Shown: positions 1 to 6,464 of the stretch, piece after piece
How positions within the stretch are numbered: the stretch's first letter is position 1
Layout: the number at the start of each line of letters is the position of its first letter
DNA from: Clostridia bacterium
Lineage (GTDB): Bacteria > Bacillota_A > Clostridia > Peptostreptococcales > JAAYPU01
Assembly (NCBI GenBank): GCA_022360735.1
Contig: JAKSCF010000586.1
Location: 1-8,761 of the forward strand
DNA: 8,761 nt
Direction of reading: 5' to 3'
Notes under the pieces: generated by a model
What the model was told of the DNA's origin: nothing
Databases searched by the model: none
Seen by the model: only the letters and a program-made list of their open reading frames with translations
Program-made: the position numbers and the translations under genes

Positions 1-1013
1 AGTGTTTTATTAGCCAGGTTGTGTGCTACTTCTATTATCCAGTCCTCTTGCCCACCAACCGCTTTTCTATTTCCTAGCTCAACTAAAATATCTCTAGTAT
101 CTACTCCAAATCTCTCAGCTGCATTTCTTGCATGCAGCATGAAACTTGAATATACGCCTGCATAGCCTACCATAAGTGAGTCAGAATTAAATCTTGGAAG
201 GTCCCTGCCTTTAGCCAAAATAATAGGCTGCAGCACATCATCTCCTGCATCTATTAGCTTATACAAATCTGCGCCACTCTCTATACCACTCTTTTCCATA
301 ACTGCAACCAGTATTTCCGTAGGGCAGTTACCTGCACCTGCTCCAAGTCCAATTAAAGAACCGTCTAGATAGTCTGCACCTGCTTTATAGGCACTTATGC
401 TATTAGCAACAGCCATTCCTAGGTTATTATGAGAGTGATGCCCAATAGAAGTAGACATATTATCTTTTAGATACTTTACTACTTCATACACATCATCTGG
501 TAACATAGCGCCTGATGAGTCTGTAACATACACGACATCAGCACCGTATGACGCCATCTTCTTCGCTTCTTCCAGTATCGTTTCTTTTGCAGCTCTATGA
601 GCCATCATCAAGAAACCTACAGCGAACATACCCATCTCTTTTGCAGCTTTAATGTGCTGCGCCGATACATCGGCCTCTGTAACATGTGTTGCAACTCTAA
701 CCACTGATGCACCTAATTCTTTTGCTCTTTCAAGATGCTTGATTGTCCCTATACCCGGTATCAAGAGTACTGCGAGCTTAGCATTTTTTAATACTGGGGC
801 TACTGCCTGGATATATTCAAAATCATCATGCAATCCACTTCCGTAGTTAATGGAACTACCTGTTAAACCATCTCCATGTCCAACCTCTATTATATCTACG
901 CCGGCTTCATCTAATGCTATGGTGATTTTTCTCATATCTTCAAGTGTGTACTGATGCGATACCGAGTGGCTTCCATCTCTTAATGTTGTATCTGTTAAAA
1001 TTACTCTAGTCAC
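1..1013 (-). CDS. mhpE: 4-hydroxy-2-oxovalerate aldolase (MhpE/DmpG family), 3' end cut by window
   Basis: Class II, divalent-metal aldolase that splits 4-hydroxy-2-oxovalerate (or a related 4-hydroxy-2-oxoacid) into pyruvate and acetaldehyde. I translated it by hand: 337 residues are visible, close to the usual 337-345, so only a few C-terminal residues are probably missing. It opens with TDTTLRDGSH. By alignment to DmpG, D13 is a metal ligand and H16 the catalytic histidine; H193 and H195 in HHSHNNLG supply the other metal ligands. EVGHGDGLTGSS (43-54), TDSSGAM (164-170) and VGGQED near the C-terminus are also typical of the family. The start is GTG, directly after the TAA of the dehydrogenase gene, with GGAGG inside the end of that gene 8 nt upstream. 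Zero spacing implies translational coupling; in this family the aldolase and dehydrogenase form a complex that channels the aldehyde. The true substrate here may be a longer or substituted hydroxy-oxoacid. Confidence 0.93.
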   Translation of the reverse strand, partial: MTRVILTDTTLRDGSHSVSHQYTLEDMRKITIALDEAGVDIIEVGHGDGLTGSSINYGSGLHDDFEYIQAVAPVLKNAKLAVLLIPGIGTIKHLERAKELGASVVRVATHVTEADVSAQHIKAAKEMGMFAVGFLMMAHRAAKETILEEAKKMASYGADVVYVTDSSGAMLPDDVYEVVKYLKDNMSTSIGHHSHNNLGMAVANSISAYKAGADYLDGSLIGLGAGAGNCPTEILVAVMEKSGIESGADLYKLIDAGDDVLQPIILAKGRDLPRFNSDSLMVGYAGVYSSFMLHARNAAERFGVDTRDILVELGNRKAVGGQEDWIIEVAHNLANKT

Positions 1014-1883
1014 TTACTTTACCTCCATTAACTTCTTAGCATATGATTCTGCTACATCAACAGCAGCACAGTTGATGATATCAAGATTTCCTGCATACTT
1101 AGGCAAGAAGTCGCCTAGTCCCTCTACCTGTATCATTACAGTAACGATATCGTCTTTTATAATCGGCTCCATTATATAAGTATAACCGGGAACATATTTT
1201 TTAATTTTTTTCAGCATATCATCAACTGATTTTTTTATCTTATCTATGTCTGGATTTTTTACTTTTGTATAGATTGTATTTCTCATATATATTGGTGGCT
1301 CCGCGGGATTAAGCACTATAATAACTTTCGCATTATCTGCACCACCTATTTTTTCCAGTGCATCTTTTGTAGTTTCCGTAAACTCGTCTATATTCATTCT
1401 TGTACCGGGTCCTGCACTCTTACTACTGACTGATGAAACAATCTCAGCGTATTCAACATCGGCAACTTCATTAATTGCCGCAACAATTGGTACGGTAGCT
1501 TGACCACCACATGTAACCATATTAAGATTACACTCATTTAATAATTCATCTGATAAGTTAACTGCCGGTACAACATAAGCACCTACTGCCGCAGGCGTTA
1601 AATCAAGCGTAAATATTCCCTTTTCTTTTAATAGTGGTGCATGCTTTAAATGCGGCTTTGCACCTGTGGAGTCAAACGCAATCTTAATGTCATCTCTTTT
1701 TAATAAATCTTCTATACCATTAGTAGTCGTTTCTATCCCCAGCTTTTGTGCTATATCAATACCATTTGAATGTTTGATACCTACTAGATAATCTACTTCG
1801 ATGTAGTCGCTTCTTTGTAATTTCATAAGTAAATCAGTTCCAATATTACCGGGTCCGATTATTGTTGCTTTTATCTTCTTCAT
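1014..1883 (-). CDS. mhpF: Acetaldehyde dehydrogenase, acylating (MhpF/DmpF family)
   Basis: Oxidises acetaldehyde (or a short aldehyde) with NAD+ and CoA to acetyl-CoA, completing the lower pathway begun by the aldolase encoded just downstream. The N-terminal Rossmann fold shows [10 protein letters not shown] (9-18). The catalytic cysteine is C125 in [12 protein letters not shown]. The C-terminal part holds the family stretch [10 protein letters not shown]. At 289 residues it is somewhat shorter than the roughly 312-316 of DmpF/MhpF, but both ends look complete, so the difference appears to be in internal loops rather than truncation. The ATG follows AAGGAG with 6 nt spacing. It lies 134 bp after dctM on the same strand and abuts the aldolase start. 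The gene pair is known best from meta-cleavage of aromatics, which needs oxygen; in an anaerobe the feeding pathway must differ. Confidence 0.94.
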   Translation of the reverse strand: MKKIKATIIGPGNIGTDLLMKLQRSDYIEVDYLVGIKHSNGIDIAQKLGIETTTNGIEDLLKRDDIKIAFDSTGAKPHLKHAPLLKEKGIFTLDLTPAAVGAYVVPAVNLSDELLNECNLNMVTCGGQATVPIVAAINEVADVEYAEIVSSVSSKSAGPGTRMNIDEFTETTKDALEKIGGADNAKVIIVLNPAEPPIYMRNTIYTKVKNPDIDKIKKSVDDMLKKIKKYVPGYTYIMEPIIKDDIVTVMIQVEGLGDFLPKYAGNLDIINCAAVDVAESYAKKLMEVK

Positions 1884-2017
1884 GTCTACTCCTTCTTAAT
1901 TAACTTCTAAAAAATTGTTAAAATAATATTTACTAGATCGTCTTTTTAACGTCAATCATACCTATTTTAAAATGAAATACCGTTAGATGACATCTCACTT
2001 CAAATAACGTTTTAGAA
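1884..2017 (-). other. dctM/mhpF intergenic gap with weak promoter-like boxes
   Basis: This gap holds the ribosome binding site of the dehydrogenase gene and little else that is clear. On the minus strand a TTGACG hexamer is followed 17 nt later by TAAATA. The -35 is good, but the -10 matches the consensus at only three of six positions, so a separate promoter for the two enzyme genes is possible but weakly supported. A short palindrome (AGATG-A-CATCT, 1985-1995) has no T-run and is not a convincing terminator. Read-through from dctM is the simpler explanation. Confidence 0.25.
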
Positions 2018-3298
2018 TTATTGCATTAAATTAGGTAAAAATGTTATCACGTCTGGGAAATATGTCAATATCAGCAATAATATTACTTCGGCTATAAAAA
2101 ATGGCACTACCTTCTTACTCACTTCTTCTAATGACACTCTTGCTATTCCGCCTGCAACAAACAAGTTAACTGCCATAGGCGGCGTAATCATACCTATAGA
2201 TGTATTAATAATCATAATTATTCCAAGTGCAATTGGTGATAACCCTAGACTGGCTGCAATGGGAAGTAATATGGGTGACATCAATAGAATAATTGCCTGT
2301 GTCTCAAGCAAACATCCGAAGAATAATAGTACTAAATTCATCGCAAATAATATAGCAAACTTATTAGTAAATACGTTTAATATAGTATTAGCAATAATAG
2401 AAGGTATCCCCTCGCTAGTCATTAACCAACCAAATGGTGCCGAACAGCTGACAACAAATAAAATGACACCAGAGCTAATTGCAGATTTTACAAAAATAGC
2501 CGGCAAGTCACTCACCTTGAGTTCTTTATAAATAAACATACTCACAACTAGTGCATATACACAAGATACGGTTGCCGCCTCAGTCGGTGTAAAAAAACCA
2601 CTATATATGCCACCTAATATGATTACCGGCATCATTAGTGCGAATGACGCATCTAAGAATATCTGTAAAAACTCTTTTGAAGTCACTTTTTTTGTAGTTT
2701 TTTCGTTGTCATACTTACCGCATACGAATATATTTACGATACATACAGTAAGTGCTAATAATATACCCGGCACAATCCCTGCTAAAAACATTGTACCTAC
2801 AGAAACAGATGCAACTATTGCATACGTAACCATCGGTATACTAGGCGGTATGACAACTCCAAGTGTTCCGGATGCAGCAGCCACAGCAGCAGCCGTACCT
2901 TTATCATAACCTTTTTCTATCATTCTCGGAACGGTTATCCCTCCAATAGCTGCAACAGTAGCAGGATTAGAGCCTGATATTGCTCCGAAAAAAGCTGATG
3001 AAACAGTTGTTATACCTGCTAAAGATGCTGGAACATTTCTTATGCAAAGCTGCATAAATGATATTAATCGCTTGGATATTCCACCTTTACCCATAAGCTC
3101 ACCCGCTAGTATAAAAAACGGTATTGCCATCAGAGTAAAGTTATCTGCTTGAGTAAACATTCTTTGAGCAATAGCAGGAAATAAATCGACATTACCCATT
3201 GACAACATAGTAAAAGAAACTGCTATCAAAAGACATATGGCTATAGGAACGCCTATAAGTAACATAACTATAAGTGTTCCAAATAGTATTGCTATCAT
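2018..3298 (-). CDS. dctM: TRAP transporter large permease subunit (DctM)
   Basis: Large membrane subunit of a tripartite ATP-independent periplasmic (TRAP) transporter, which couples solute uptake to an ion gradient, usually sodium. The 426 residues are the normal length. The protein is hydrophobic throughout, with roughly a dozen membrane segments, and carries the family motifs: MAIPFFILAGELMGKGGIS (57-75), AFFGAISGSNPATVAAIGG (102-120), IPPSIPMVTYA (150-160) and FFTPTEAATV in the middle, which marks the second half of the internally duplicated fold. The start ATG is preceded by GGAGGT at 8 nt. DctM normally follows DctQ with little gap or an overlap; here 124 bp separate them and contain transposase-like sequence. 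Family membership is clear; substrate cannot be read from this subunit. Confidence 0.95.
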   Translation of the reverse strand: MIAILFGTLIVMLLIGVPIAICLLIAVSFTMLSMGNVDLFPAIAQRMFTQADNFTLMAIPFFILAGELMGKGGISKRLISFMQLCIRNVPASLAGITTVSSAFFGAISGSNPATVAAIGGITVPRMIEKGYDKGTAAAVAAASGTLGVVIPPSIPMVTYAIVASVSVGTMFLAGIVPGILLALTVCIVNIFVCGKYDNEKTTKKVTSKEFLQIFLDASFALMMPVIILGGIYSGFFTPTEAATVSCVYALVVSMFIYKELKVSDLPAIFVKSAISSGVILFVVSCSAPFGWLMTSEGIPSIIANTILNVFTNKFAILFAMNLVLLFFGCLLETQAIILLMSPILLPIAASLGLSPIALGIIMIINTSIGMITPPMAVNLFVAGGIARVSLEEVSKKVVPFFIAEVILLLILTYFPDVITFLPNLMQ

Positions 3299-3315
3299 TA
3301 TGCTTCACCTCCGTT

Positions 3316-3420
3316 TATGGATATAATAATTTTGAAAGCTTATTTGCTGACGGTACTCATGACAACTATGCTATCTATGAACTTCTTCATAATTGGAACA
3401 TGAATGAAACCAGTTTTTGA
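3316..3420 (+). pseudogene. Possible DDE transposase fragment between dctQ and dctM
   Basis: A short plus-strand reading frame of about 34 codons ends in TGA at 3418-3420. It contains ADGTHDNYAIYELLHNWNM, which resembles the region around the second catalytic aspartate of IS4/IS1182-type DDE transposases (typically A/DS-x-HDxYPxYELxRxWxI). Nothing resembling the rest of such a protein flanks it; the dctM ribosome binding site lies immediately on one side and the dctQ stop codon on the other. I read it as a relic of an insertion that lost nearly all its sequence. The resemblance is from memory of the family and the fragment is short, so confidence is moderate to low. Confidence 0.42.
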
Positions 3421-3422
3421 AA

Positions 3423-3899
3423 TTACTCTGATAATGCCTTAAACTTTTTATAGCAACTAACCATATAGAATATAGACATCAGTACACACCCTATGGGAAT
3501 AGATGTATACAAAATCCACATAGGAATTTTTAAGCTTGGAGAAACCTGTCCCATAAGAATTTGACTCTTAATAATCGTAATGCTGTATTTTGCAATAAAT
3601 AGGCTTACTCCAATAACTAGTACCGCTCTAACTATTACCAGTCCTTTTTGCATAATCTTAGGTAATAGATTGGTAATAACACTCACTTTGAAGTGTGCGT
3701 CTTTTCTAGCTGCAATCCCGATGCCTATAAACATCATCCATATCATGCAGTATCGTGCTACCTCCTCTGCCCATGGCATAGAATATAATTCACTAAATCT
3801 ACCCACTGTGGCAAAGAAGATTACAACACACATTATCATCAGAAATATGCTTACTATTTTTTCGTCAATACGTTTTAATAGCATCAGTATGTTGTTCAT
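3423..3899 (-). CDS. dctQ: TRAP transporter small permease subunit (DctQ)
   Basis: Small membrane subunit that helps connect the solute-binding protein to the large permease. At 158 residues it has the usual size, with four predicted membrane segments at about 14-34, 48-65, 86-108 and 127-149. The signature of the family is present: the PWAEEVARYCMIWMMF stretch (42-57), followed by a basic, histidine-containing ARKDAHFKV (64-72). The start ATG has AAAGGA upstream at a rather long spacing of about 13 nt, so initiation may be weak. Remnants of mobile elements lie on both sides (3942-4290 and 3316-3420), yet the reading frame is open and the conserved positions are kept, which suggests the gene is still under selection. 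Confidence 0.92.
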   Translation of the reverse strand: MNNILMLLKRIDEKIVSIFLMIMCVVIFFATVGRFSELYSMPWAEEVARYCMIWMMFIGIGIAARKDAHFKVSVITNLLPKIMQKGLVIVRAVLVIGVSLFIAKYSITIIKSQILMGQVSPSLKIPMWILYTSIPIGCVLMSIFYMVSCYKKFKALSE

Positions 3900-3941
3900 A
3901 GTTATAATCCGTTCCTTTCACTTCTCAAGGCACAAAACTGA

Positions 3942-4290
3942 ATGAGAACAGTTATTGCTTTGAGCGTTTAATTTGTTCTATAATTCAAGCACAGGGATTT
4001 TAGTTACCCGTGGTAAAAAAACTGATAAGAAAGATGCGAAATGGATTGCTGACCTGTGGTTTCTAACATTCAGTTAGGAAACGTTGTCTCGGACACTTTT
4101 TGTAAAAGTTCAATACGAATATTAGATGAGATTCTTGAAAACCCTTGCAATATTTCTTTTGATATTAAACCCTTAACTCACGGTTCTATAAAAAAAACTT
4201 TCTGAATTAGAACTCACCATTGACGGTTACATTTACTGGGAACAGGCTGGAAAATCAAAGGTTATCAAACAATATTAGGAGGATTTGAAA
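3942..4290 (+). pseudogene. Degenerate IS110-family transposase remnant
   Basis: Three plus-strand pieces in two frames match successive parts of an IS110-type (DEDD, RuvC-like) transposase. Piece one, at 4003-4053, reads VTRGKKTDKKDAKWIADL, the very characteristic block carrying the last acidic residues of the nuclease domain. Piece two, at 4089-4202 in another frame, includes KSSIRILDEILENP and ends HGSIKK before a TGA. Piece three, from 4204, returns to the first frame with ELELTIDGYIYWEQAGKSK, then KVIKQY and a TAG stop followed by EDL. An ATG at 3942 begins MRTVIALSV, which could be the original N-terminus joined by a deletion. A complete protein is about 400 residues, so most is lost. 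There are at least two internal stops, one clear frameshift and one large deletion between pieces one and two. It lies opposite to the dct operon and is certainly inactive. Confidence 0.75.
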
Positions 4291-4331
4291 ACTCGGAAAG
4301 GGGGAGTTAGAACAATCTGTCCGAGTTTTCA
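4286..4331. repeat. 12-bp perfect inverted repeat downstream of dctP (possible hairpin or weak terminator)
   Basis: The arms TGAAAACTCGGA (4286-4297) and TCCGAGTTTTCA (4320-4331) are perfect complements around a 22-nt loop. In dctP mRNA the hairpin would begin 47 nt after the stop codon. Its 3' arm ends in only four U residues that are partly base-paired, so termination would be inefficient. Such a hairpin could allow some read-through into dctQ, or protect the 3' end of dctP mRNA and favour excess binding protein. It overlaps the edge of the IS110 remnant, so it could instead be mobile-element debris. Confidence 0.5.
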
Positions 4332-4378
4332 CAAAATGTTACAAGAAAGCAATCATTGGAATGCTCAAAGTTATTAGT

Positions 4379-5392
4379 TTACTTTATCATCTCGAAGTAT
4401 TCTTGGTTAAGCTTGTCCTTAAAAGTATCGTACACGCCTTTTGTAGCTTCAACCCACTCAGCTTGGTCTACTTCTATAATCTCGACCCCATTTGCCTCAA
4501 TGTTAGCAAGGGAAGCAGCTTCATTCTCTTGACAGTAATTTCTTTGCCACGCTTGTGCTTCCTTAGCAGCCTTTAAAAATGCTTCTTGCTGCTCAGCAGT
4601 AAAGCTGTTGAATAATTCGTTATTTATCATAAGTACAGCAGGGCTGTATACATACTCAACTAGAGTAATATACTTTTGTGCCTCGTACATTTTTGTATCT
4701 GAGATTAGGATAGATGGATTTTCTTGCCCGTCTACTACGCCTTGCTGTAGTGCAGTAAAAAGCTCACCAAATGCCATTGGAGTAGCAGTAGCTCCTAGAG
4801 AGTTAAATACTTCCATATGAATATCGTTTTCCATTGTTCTTATCTTTAATCCCTTTAAATCTTCTGGAGTTCTAACAGGTGTTGAACCAGTAGTGATATT
4901 TCTAAAGCCATTTTCCCAGAAGTTAATAGCTTTGATACCTTTAGCTTCCATTTGACCTAGTATTTTTTGTCCAACTTCGCCATCTAGTATCTCGTAAGCA
5001 TGCTCATGACTTTTGAATATATATGGTAAGTCAAGTACACTGAAATCAGGAACGAAGTTAGGAAGTGGTCCAGTTGAAGAAATACACATCTCTACTGTTC
5101 CCATTGCAACACCTTCTATTAGGTCTCTCTCATTACCTAACTGTGAACTTGGATAAATTTCTACAGTAATAGTTTCGCCAGAATACGCCTTTAACTTATC
5201 AGCAAACTGCTCAAGCCCTAGTACATAATGTCCTCCGGCAGGCGCTGTAGTACCAAGTTTTAATTTATAAGTTCCAGCCTCTTCTTTTGTTCCGGAGTCA
5301 GGAAGCTCAGACTTAGCAGGATCATCAGACGAGCAAGCAATCATAGTGAATACAAGTACAAATACTAACGCTAACAATAACATTTTTTTCAT
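4379..5392 (-). CDS. dctP: TRAP transporter solute-binding lipoprotein (DctP)
   Basis: Extracytoplasmic receptor that captures the carboxylate substrate and delivers it to DctQ/DctM. Its 337 residues start with a Gram-positive style lipoprotein signal (MKK plus a hydrophobic run, probable lipidated C20 in TMIAC, then SSDD), so the mature protein would be tethered to the outer face of the membrane. The family core is present: GFRNITT (162-168), LKGLKIRTMEN (179-189), PMAFGELFTALQQGVVDGQENP (205-226). By analogy with SiaP, R185 would bind the substrate carboxylate, and R164 and N225 lie in the equivalent ligand-contact positions. The ATG follows AAAGGAG at 6 nt. It lies 93 bp after iclR on the same strand. 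Residues point to an organic acid substrate but do not identify it. Confidence 0.95.
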   Translation of the reverse strand: MKKMLLLALVFVLVFTMIACSSDDPAKSELPDSGTKEEAGTYKLKLGTTAPAGGHYVLGLEQFADKLKAYSGETITVEIYPSSQLGNERDLIEGVAMGTVEMCISSTGPLPNFVPDFSVLDLPYIFKSHEHAYEILDGEVGQKILGQMEAKGIKAINFWENGFRNITTGSTPVRTPEDLKGLKIRTMENDIHMEVFNSLGATATPMAFGELFTALQQGVVDGQENPSILISDTKMYEAQKYITLVEYVYSPAVLMINNELFNSFTAEQQEAFLKAAKEAQAWQRNYCQENEAASLANIEANGVEIIEVDQAEWVEATKGVYDTFKDKLNQEYFEMIK

Positions 5393-5439
5393 ATCAATTC
5401 TCCTTTAAAATATTTTTTTATAATCTAAACACTACTATC

Positions 5440-5458
5440 AATCATAAGCTAAATGATT
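5440..5458. promoter_or_regulatory. Dyad upstream of dctP, candidate operator
   Basis: AATCAT and ATGATT form an inverted repeat with a 7-nt spacer, 48 to 66 bp upstream of the dctP start codon. The size and position would suit a dimeric repressor or activator such as the IclR protein encoded next door. It does not match the dyad in front of iclR, and no good -35/-10 pair was found here, so a separate dctP promoter is unproven. In AT-rich DNA a 6-bp dyad can occur by chance. Confidence 0.25.
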
Positions 5459-5485
5459 TTAATAGCGCATAGTTACCCTCTTCAT

Positions 5486-6283
5486 CTACACTCTATATCC
5501 TAACTCTGAAGAAATGCTCATAGATATCGTATATAATTTTTCTTTGTAGGTTTCTATCTTATCATCAAAGTCATCTCCCTTTTGCATCGCTATACTTATA
5601 GCATAGTGAACCTCTCCGTTTTGATTGTATATTGGCATTGCAATACAAAATAGATTATTCATTATTTCCTCGTTATCATAAGCAAATCCATTACGCTTTA
5701 TTGTGCAGAGTTCTTTTTTTAACTTCTCTTTATCGGTAATAGTATTTTTTGCAAACTTTTCCAGCTCGATATTTTTTAAATAATTGCAGATCTCTTTATC
5801 TGGTAGATATGCTAATATTACTTTACCGATACCAGTACAATAAGCCGGAAGCTTAATACCCTCTTTTGACACGATTCTAATAGACTTATTCGACTCGTTT
5901 TTGCCGATATACAATACGCTATAGTCGTCCAGCACAGCTAAGTGAATAGTCTCATCAATCTCTACAGAAAGTTCCTCGATGTATGGATTAGCTATTTTTT
6001 TAACATCCCACCTGGACTCAACATAACAACCCACCTCATAAAACTTAGTGCCTATTTTGTAGGTACCATTAATGGGCGACTGCTGAATATATCCAAATAC
6101 TTTTAAAGTATTTAATAGTCCGTAAATGGTGCTCTTTGCCATACCTAGCTTGTAACTCAGCATACTCAGCGTAACCTCAGTTTTCATACTCTTCATAACT
6201 TCAACGATTGCAAGTGCCTTAGCTACAGATCTAACCGGTGACTCCTCTATCAAACTATTTATCTCTTCTATTGTCTGTTTCAT
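5486..6283 (-). CDS. IclR-family transcriptional regulator
   Basis: Probable local regulator of the transporter and enzyme genes that follow on the same strand. With the start chosen here it has 265 residues, normal for IclR proteins. The N-terminal winged helix-turn-helix covers about 15-80: KLGMAKSTIYGLLNTLKVFGYI is the recognition-helix region, and GTYKIGTKFYEVG is the wing and linker. The effector-binding domain (about 95-262) shows LPAYCTGIGKVILAYLP (145-161), GFAYDNEE, and the CIAMPIYNQNGEV stretch typical of the ligand pocket. The ATG at 6283-6281 is chosen because AGGAGGT sits 7 nt upstream; a GTG three codons earlier (6292) lies inside that ribosome binding site and is unlikely. Regulators of this family usually sense an aromatic or small organic acid and often repress themselves. 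The ligand here is unknown. Confidence 0.93.
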   Translation of the reverse strand: MKQTIEEINSLIEESPVRSVAKALAIVEVMKSMKTEVTLSMLSYKLGMAKSTIYGLLNTLKVFGYIQQSPINGTYKIGTKFYEVGCYVESRWDVKKIANPYIEELSVEIDETIHLAVLDDYSVLYIGKNESNKSIRIVSKEGIKLPAYCTGIGKVILAYLPDKEICNYLKNIELEKFAKNTITDKEKLKKELCTIKRNGFAYDNEEIMNNLFCIAMPIYNQNGEVHYAISIAMQKGDDFDDKIETYKEKLYTISMSISSELGYRV

Positions 6284-6297
6284 TATTAACACCTCCT
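6284..6297 (-). promoter_or_regulatory. Ribosome binding site that fixes the iclR start
   Basis: AGGAGGT (6291-6297) is followed by a 7-nt spacer and ATG at 6283. The alternative in-frame GTG at 6292-6290 overlaps this motif, so automated annotation that takes the longest frame would add three false residues. Confidence 0.85.
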
Positions 6298-6318
6298 CAT
6301 ATGATAAAATGTTTCCTC

Positions 6319-6340
6319 GATAATTGTTGTTTACAATATC
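6319..6340. promoter_or_regulatory. Dyad next to the iclR promoter, candidate operator
   Basis: ATTGT (6323-6327) and ACAAT (6333-6337) form an inverted repeat; the outer bases GATA and TATC extend it imperfectly with a one-base slip. It lies immediately downstream of the -10 box of the iclR promoter and would cover the transcription start. That position fits autorepression by IclR, which is common in the family. No binding evidence is available from sequence alone. Confidence 0.35.
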
Positions 6341-6368
6341 ATTTTAGCACGGTGAACGGTATCGTCAA
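6341..6368 (-). promoter_or_regulatory. Promoter of iclR
   Basis: On the minus strand, TTGACG (6368-6363), a 16-nt spacer and TAAAAT (6346-6341) match a vegetative promoter at ten of twelve positions. A TG one base before the -10 gives an extended -10 element. It points to iclR, leaving a leader of about 50 nt. It lies outside the mobile element at 6399-7362, so the insertion has not separated iclR from it. Confidence 0.65.
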
Positions 6369-6398
6369 TATGCTTTCGGCAATGTCGAACGATAATAA

Positions 6399-6421
6399 GG
6401 GGTCAGGCTTGACAAATTGAC
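6399..6421 (+). repeat. Left terminal inverted repeat
   Basis: This 23-bp repeat is the exact reverse complement of 7340-7362. Flanking bases on both sides do not pair, so the boundary is sharp. Inside it TTGAC occurs twice with an 8-bp period (from 6409 and 6417), and GTCA-GGCT-TGAC gives a small dyad. The first TTGAC is part of the -35 box of the transposase promoter. Confidence 0.9.
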
Positions 6422-6437
6422 TTATTGAGAATACAAT
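6409..6437 (+). promoter_or_regulatory. Strong promoter of the transposase gene, -35 inside the left repeat
   Basis: TTGACA (6409-6414), a 17-nt spacer and TACAAT (6432-6437) match the vegetative consensus at eleven of twelve positions. The -35 box lies within the terminal repeat, so transposase binding to its own end could block transcription. With no terminator seen before the kinase gene at 7382, this promoter may also drive the two-component genes. Confidence 0.75.
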
Positions 6438-6464
6438 TAGAAAAAAATAGTAATAGGTGATAAA

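Larger units (their letters stand above)
3900..4378. other. dctP/dctQ gap: insertion debris and a hairpin
   Basis: This 479-bp stretch has no intact gene. It holds a decayed IS110-type transposase (about 3942-4290) on the plus strand and a 12-bp inverted repeat (4286-4331). The dctQ ribosome binding site is at its left edge. About 4332-4378, just past the dctP stop, shows nothing recognisable; a plus-strand reading frame there ends in TAG before the dctP stop and matches no family I know. No clear minus-strand promoter for dctQ was found, so dctQ and dctM probably depend on transcription through this debris. Confidence 0.7.

Noticed and set aside
652..846. Plus-strand open frame of 64 codons
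   Set aside because: It lies wholly inside the aldolase gene on the opposite strand, has no ribosome binding site and no family resemblance.
1981..2009. Nested CGTTA/TAACG and AGATG/CATCT palindromes after dctM as a terminator
   Set aside because: Stems are short, AT-rich and mutually exclusive in part, with no adequate U-run; the downstream enzyme genes are probably co-transcribed.
2259..2909. Two plus-strand open frames (2259-2531 and 2607-2909)
   Set aside because: Both are antisense shadows of dctM, whose motifs and length are complete.
3580..3945. Plus-strand open frame of 121 codons
   Set aside because: Antisense to dctQ, no recognisable domain; the dctQ signature on the minus strand explains the region.
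4361..4820. Plus-strand open frames at 4361-4576 and 4608-4820
   Set aside because: Antisense to the 3' half of dctP with no supporting signals.
6360..6394. TATCGT...ACGATA inverted repeat overlapping the iclR -35
   Set aside because: Only 6-bp arms with a 23-nt loop, which is easily expected by chance.
6238..6420. Plus-strand open frame of 60 codons upstream of the transposase
   Set aside because: It spans the iclR start, its promoter and the left terminal repeat; its composition and lack of a ribosome binding site argue against a gene.
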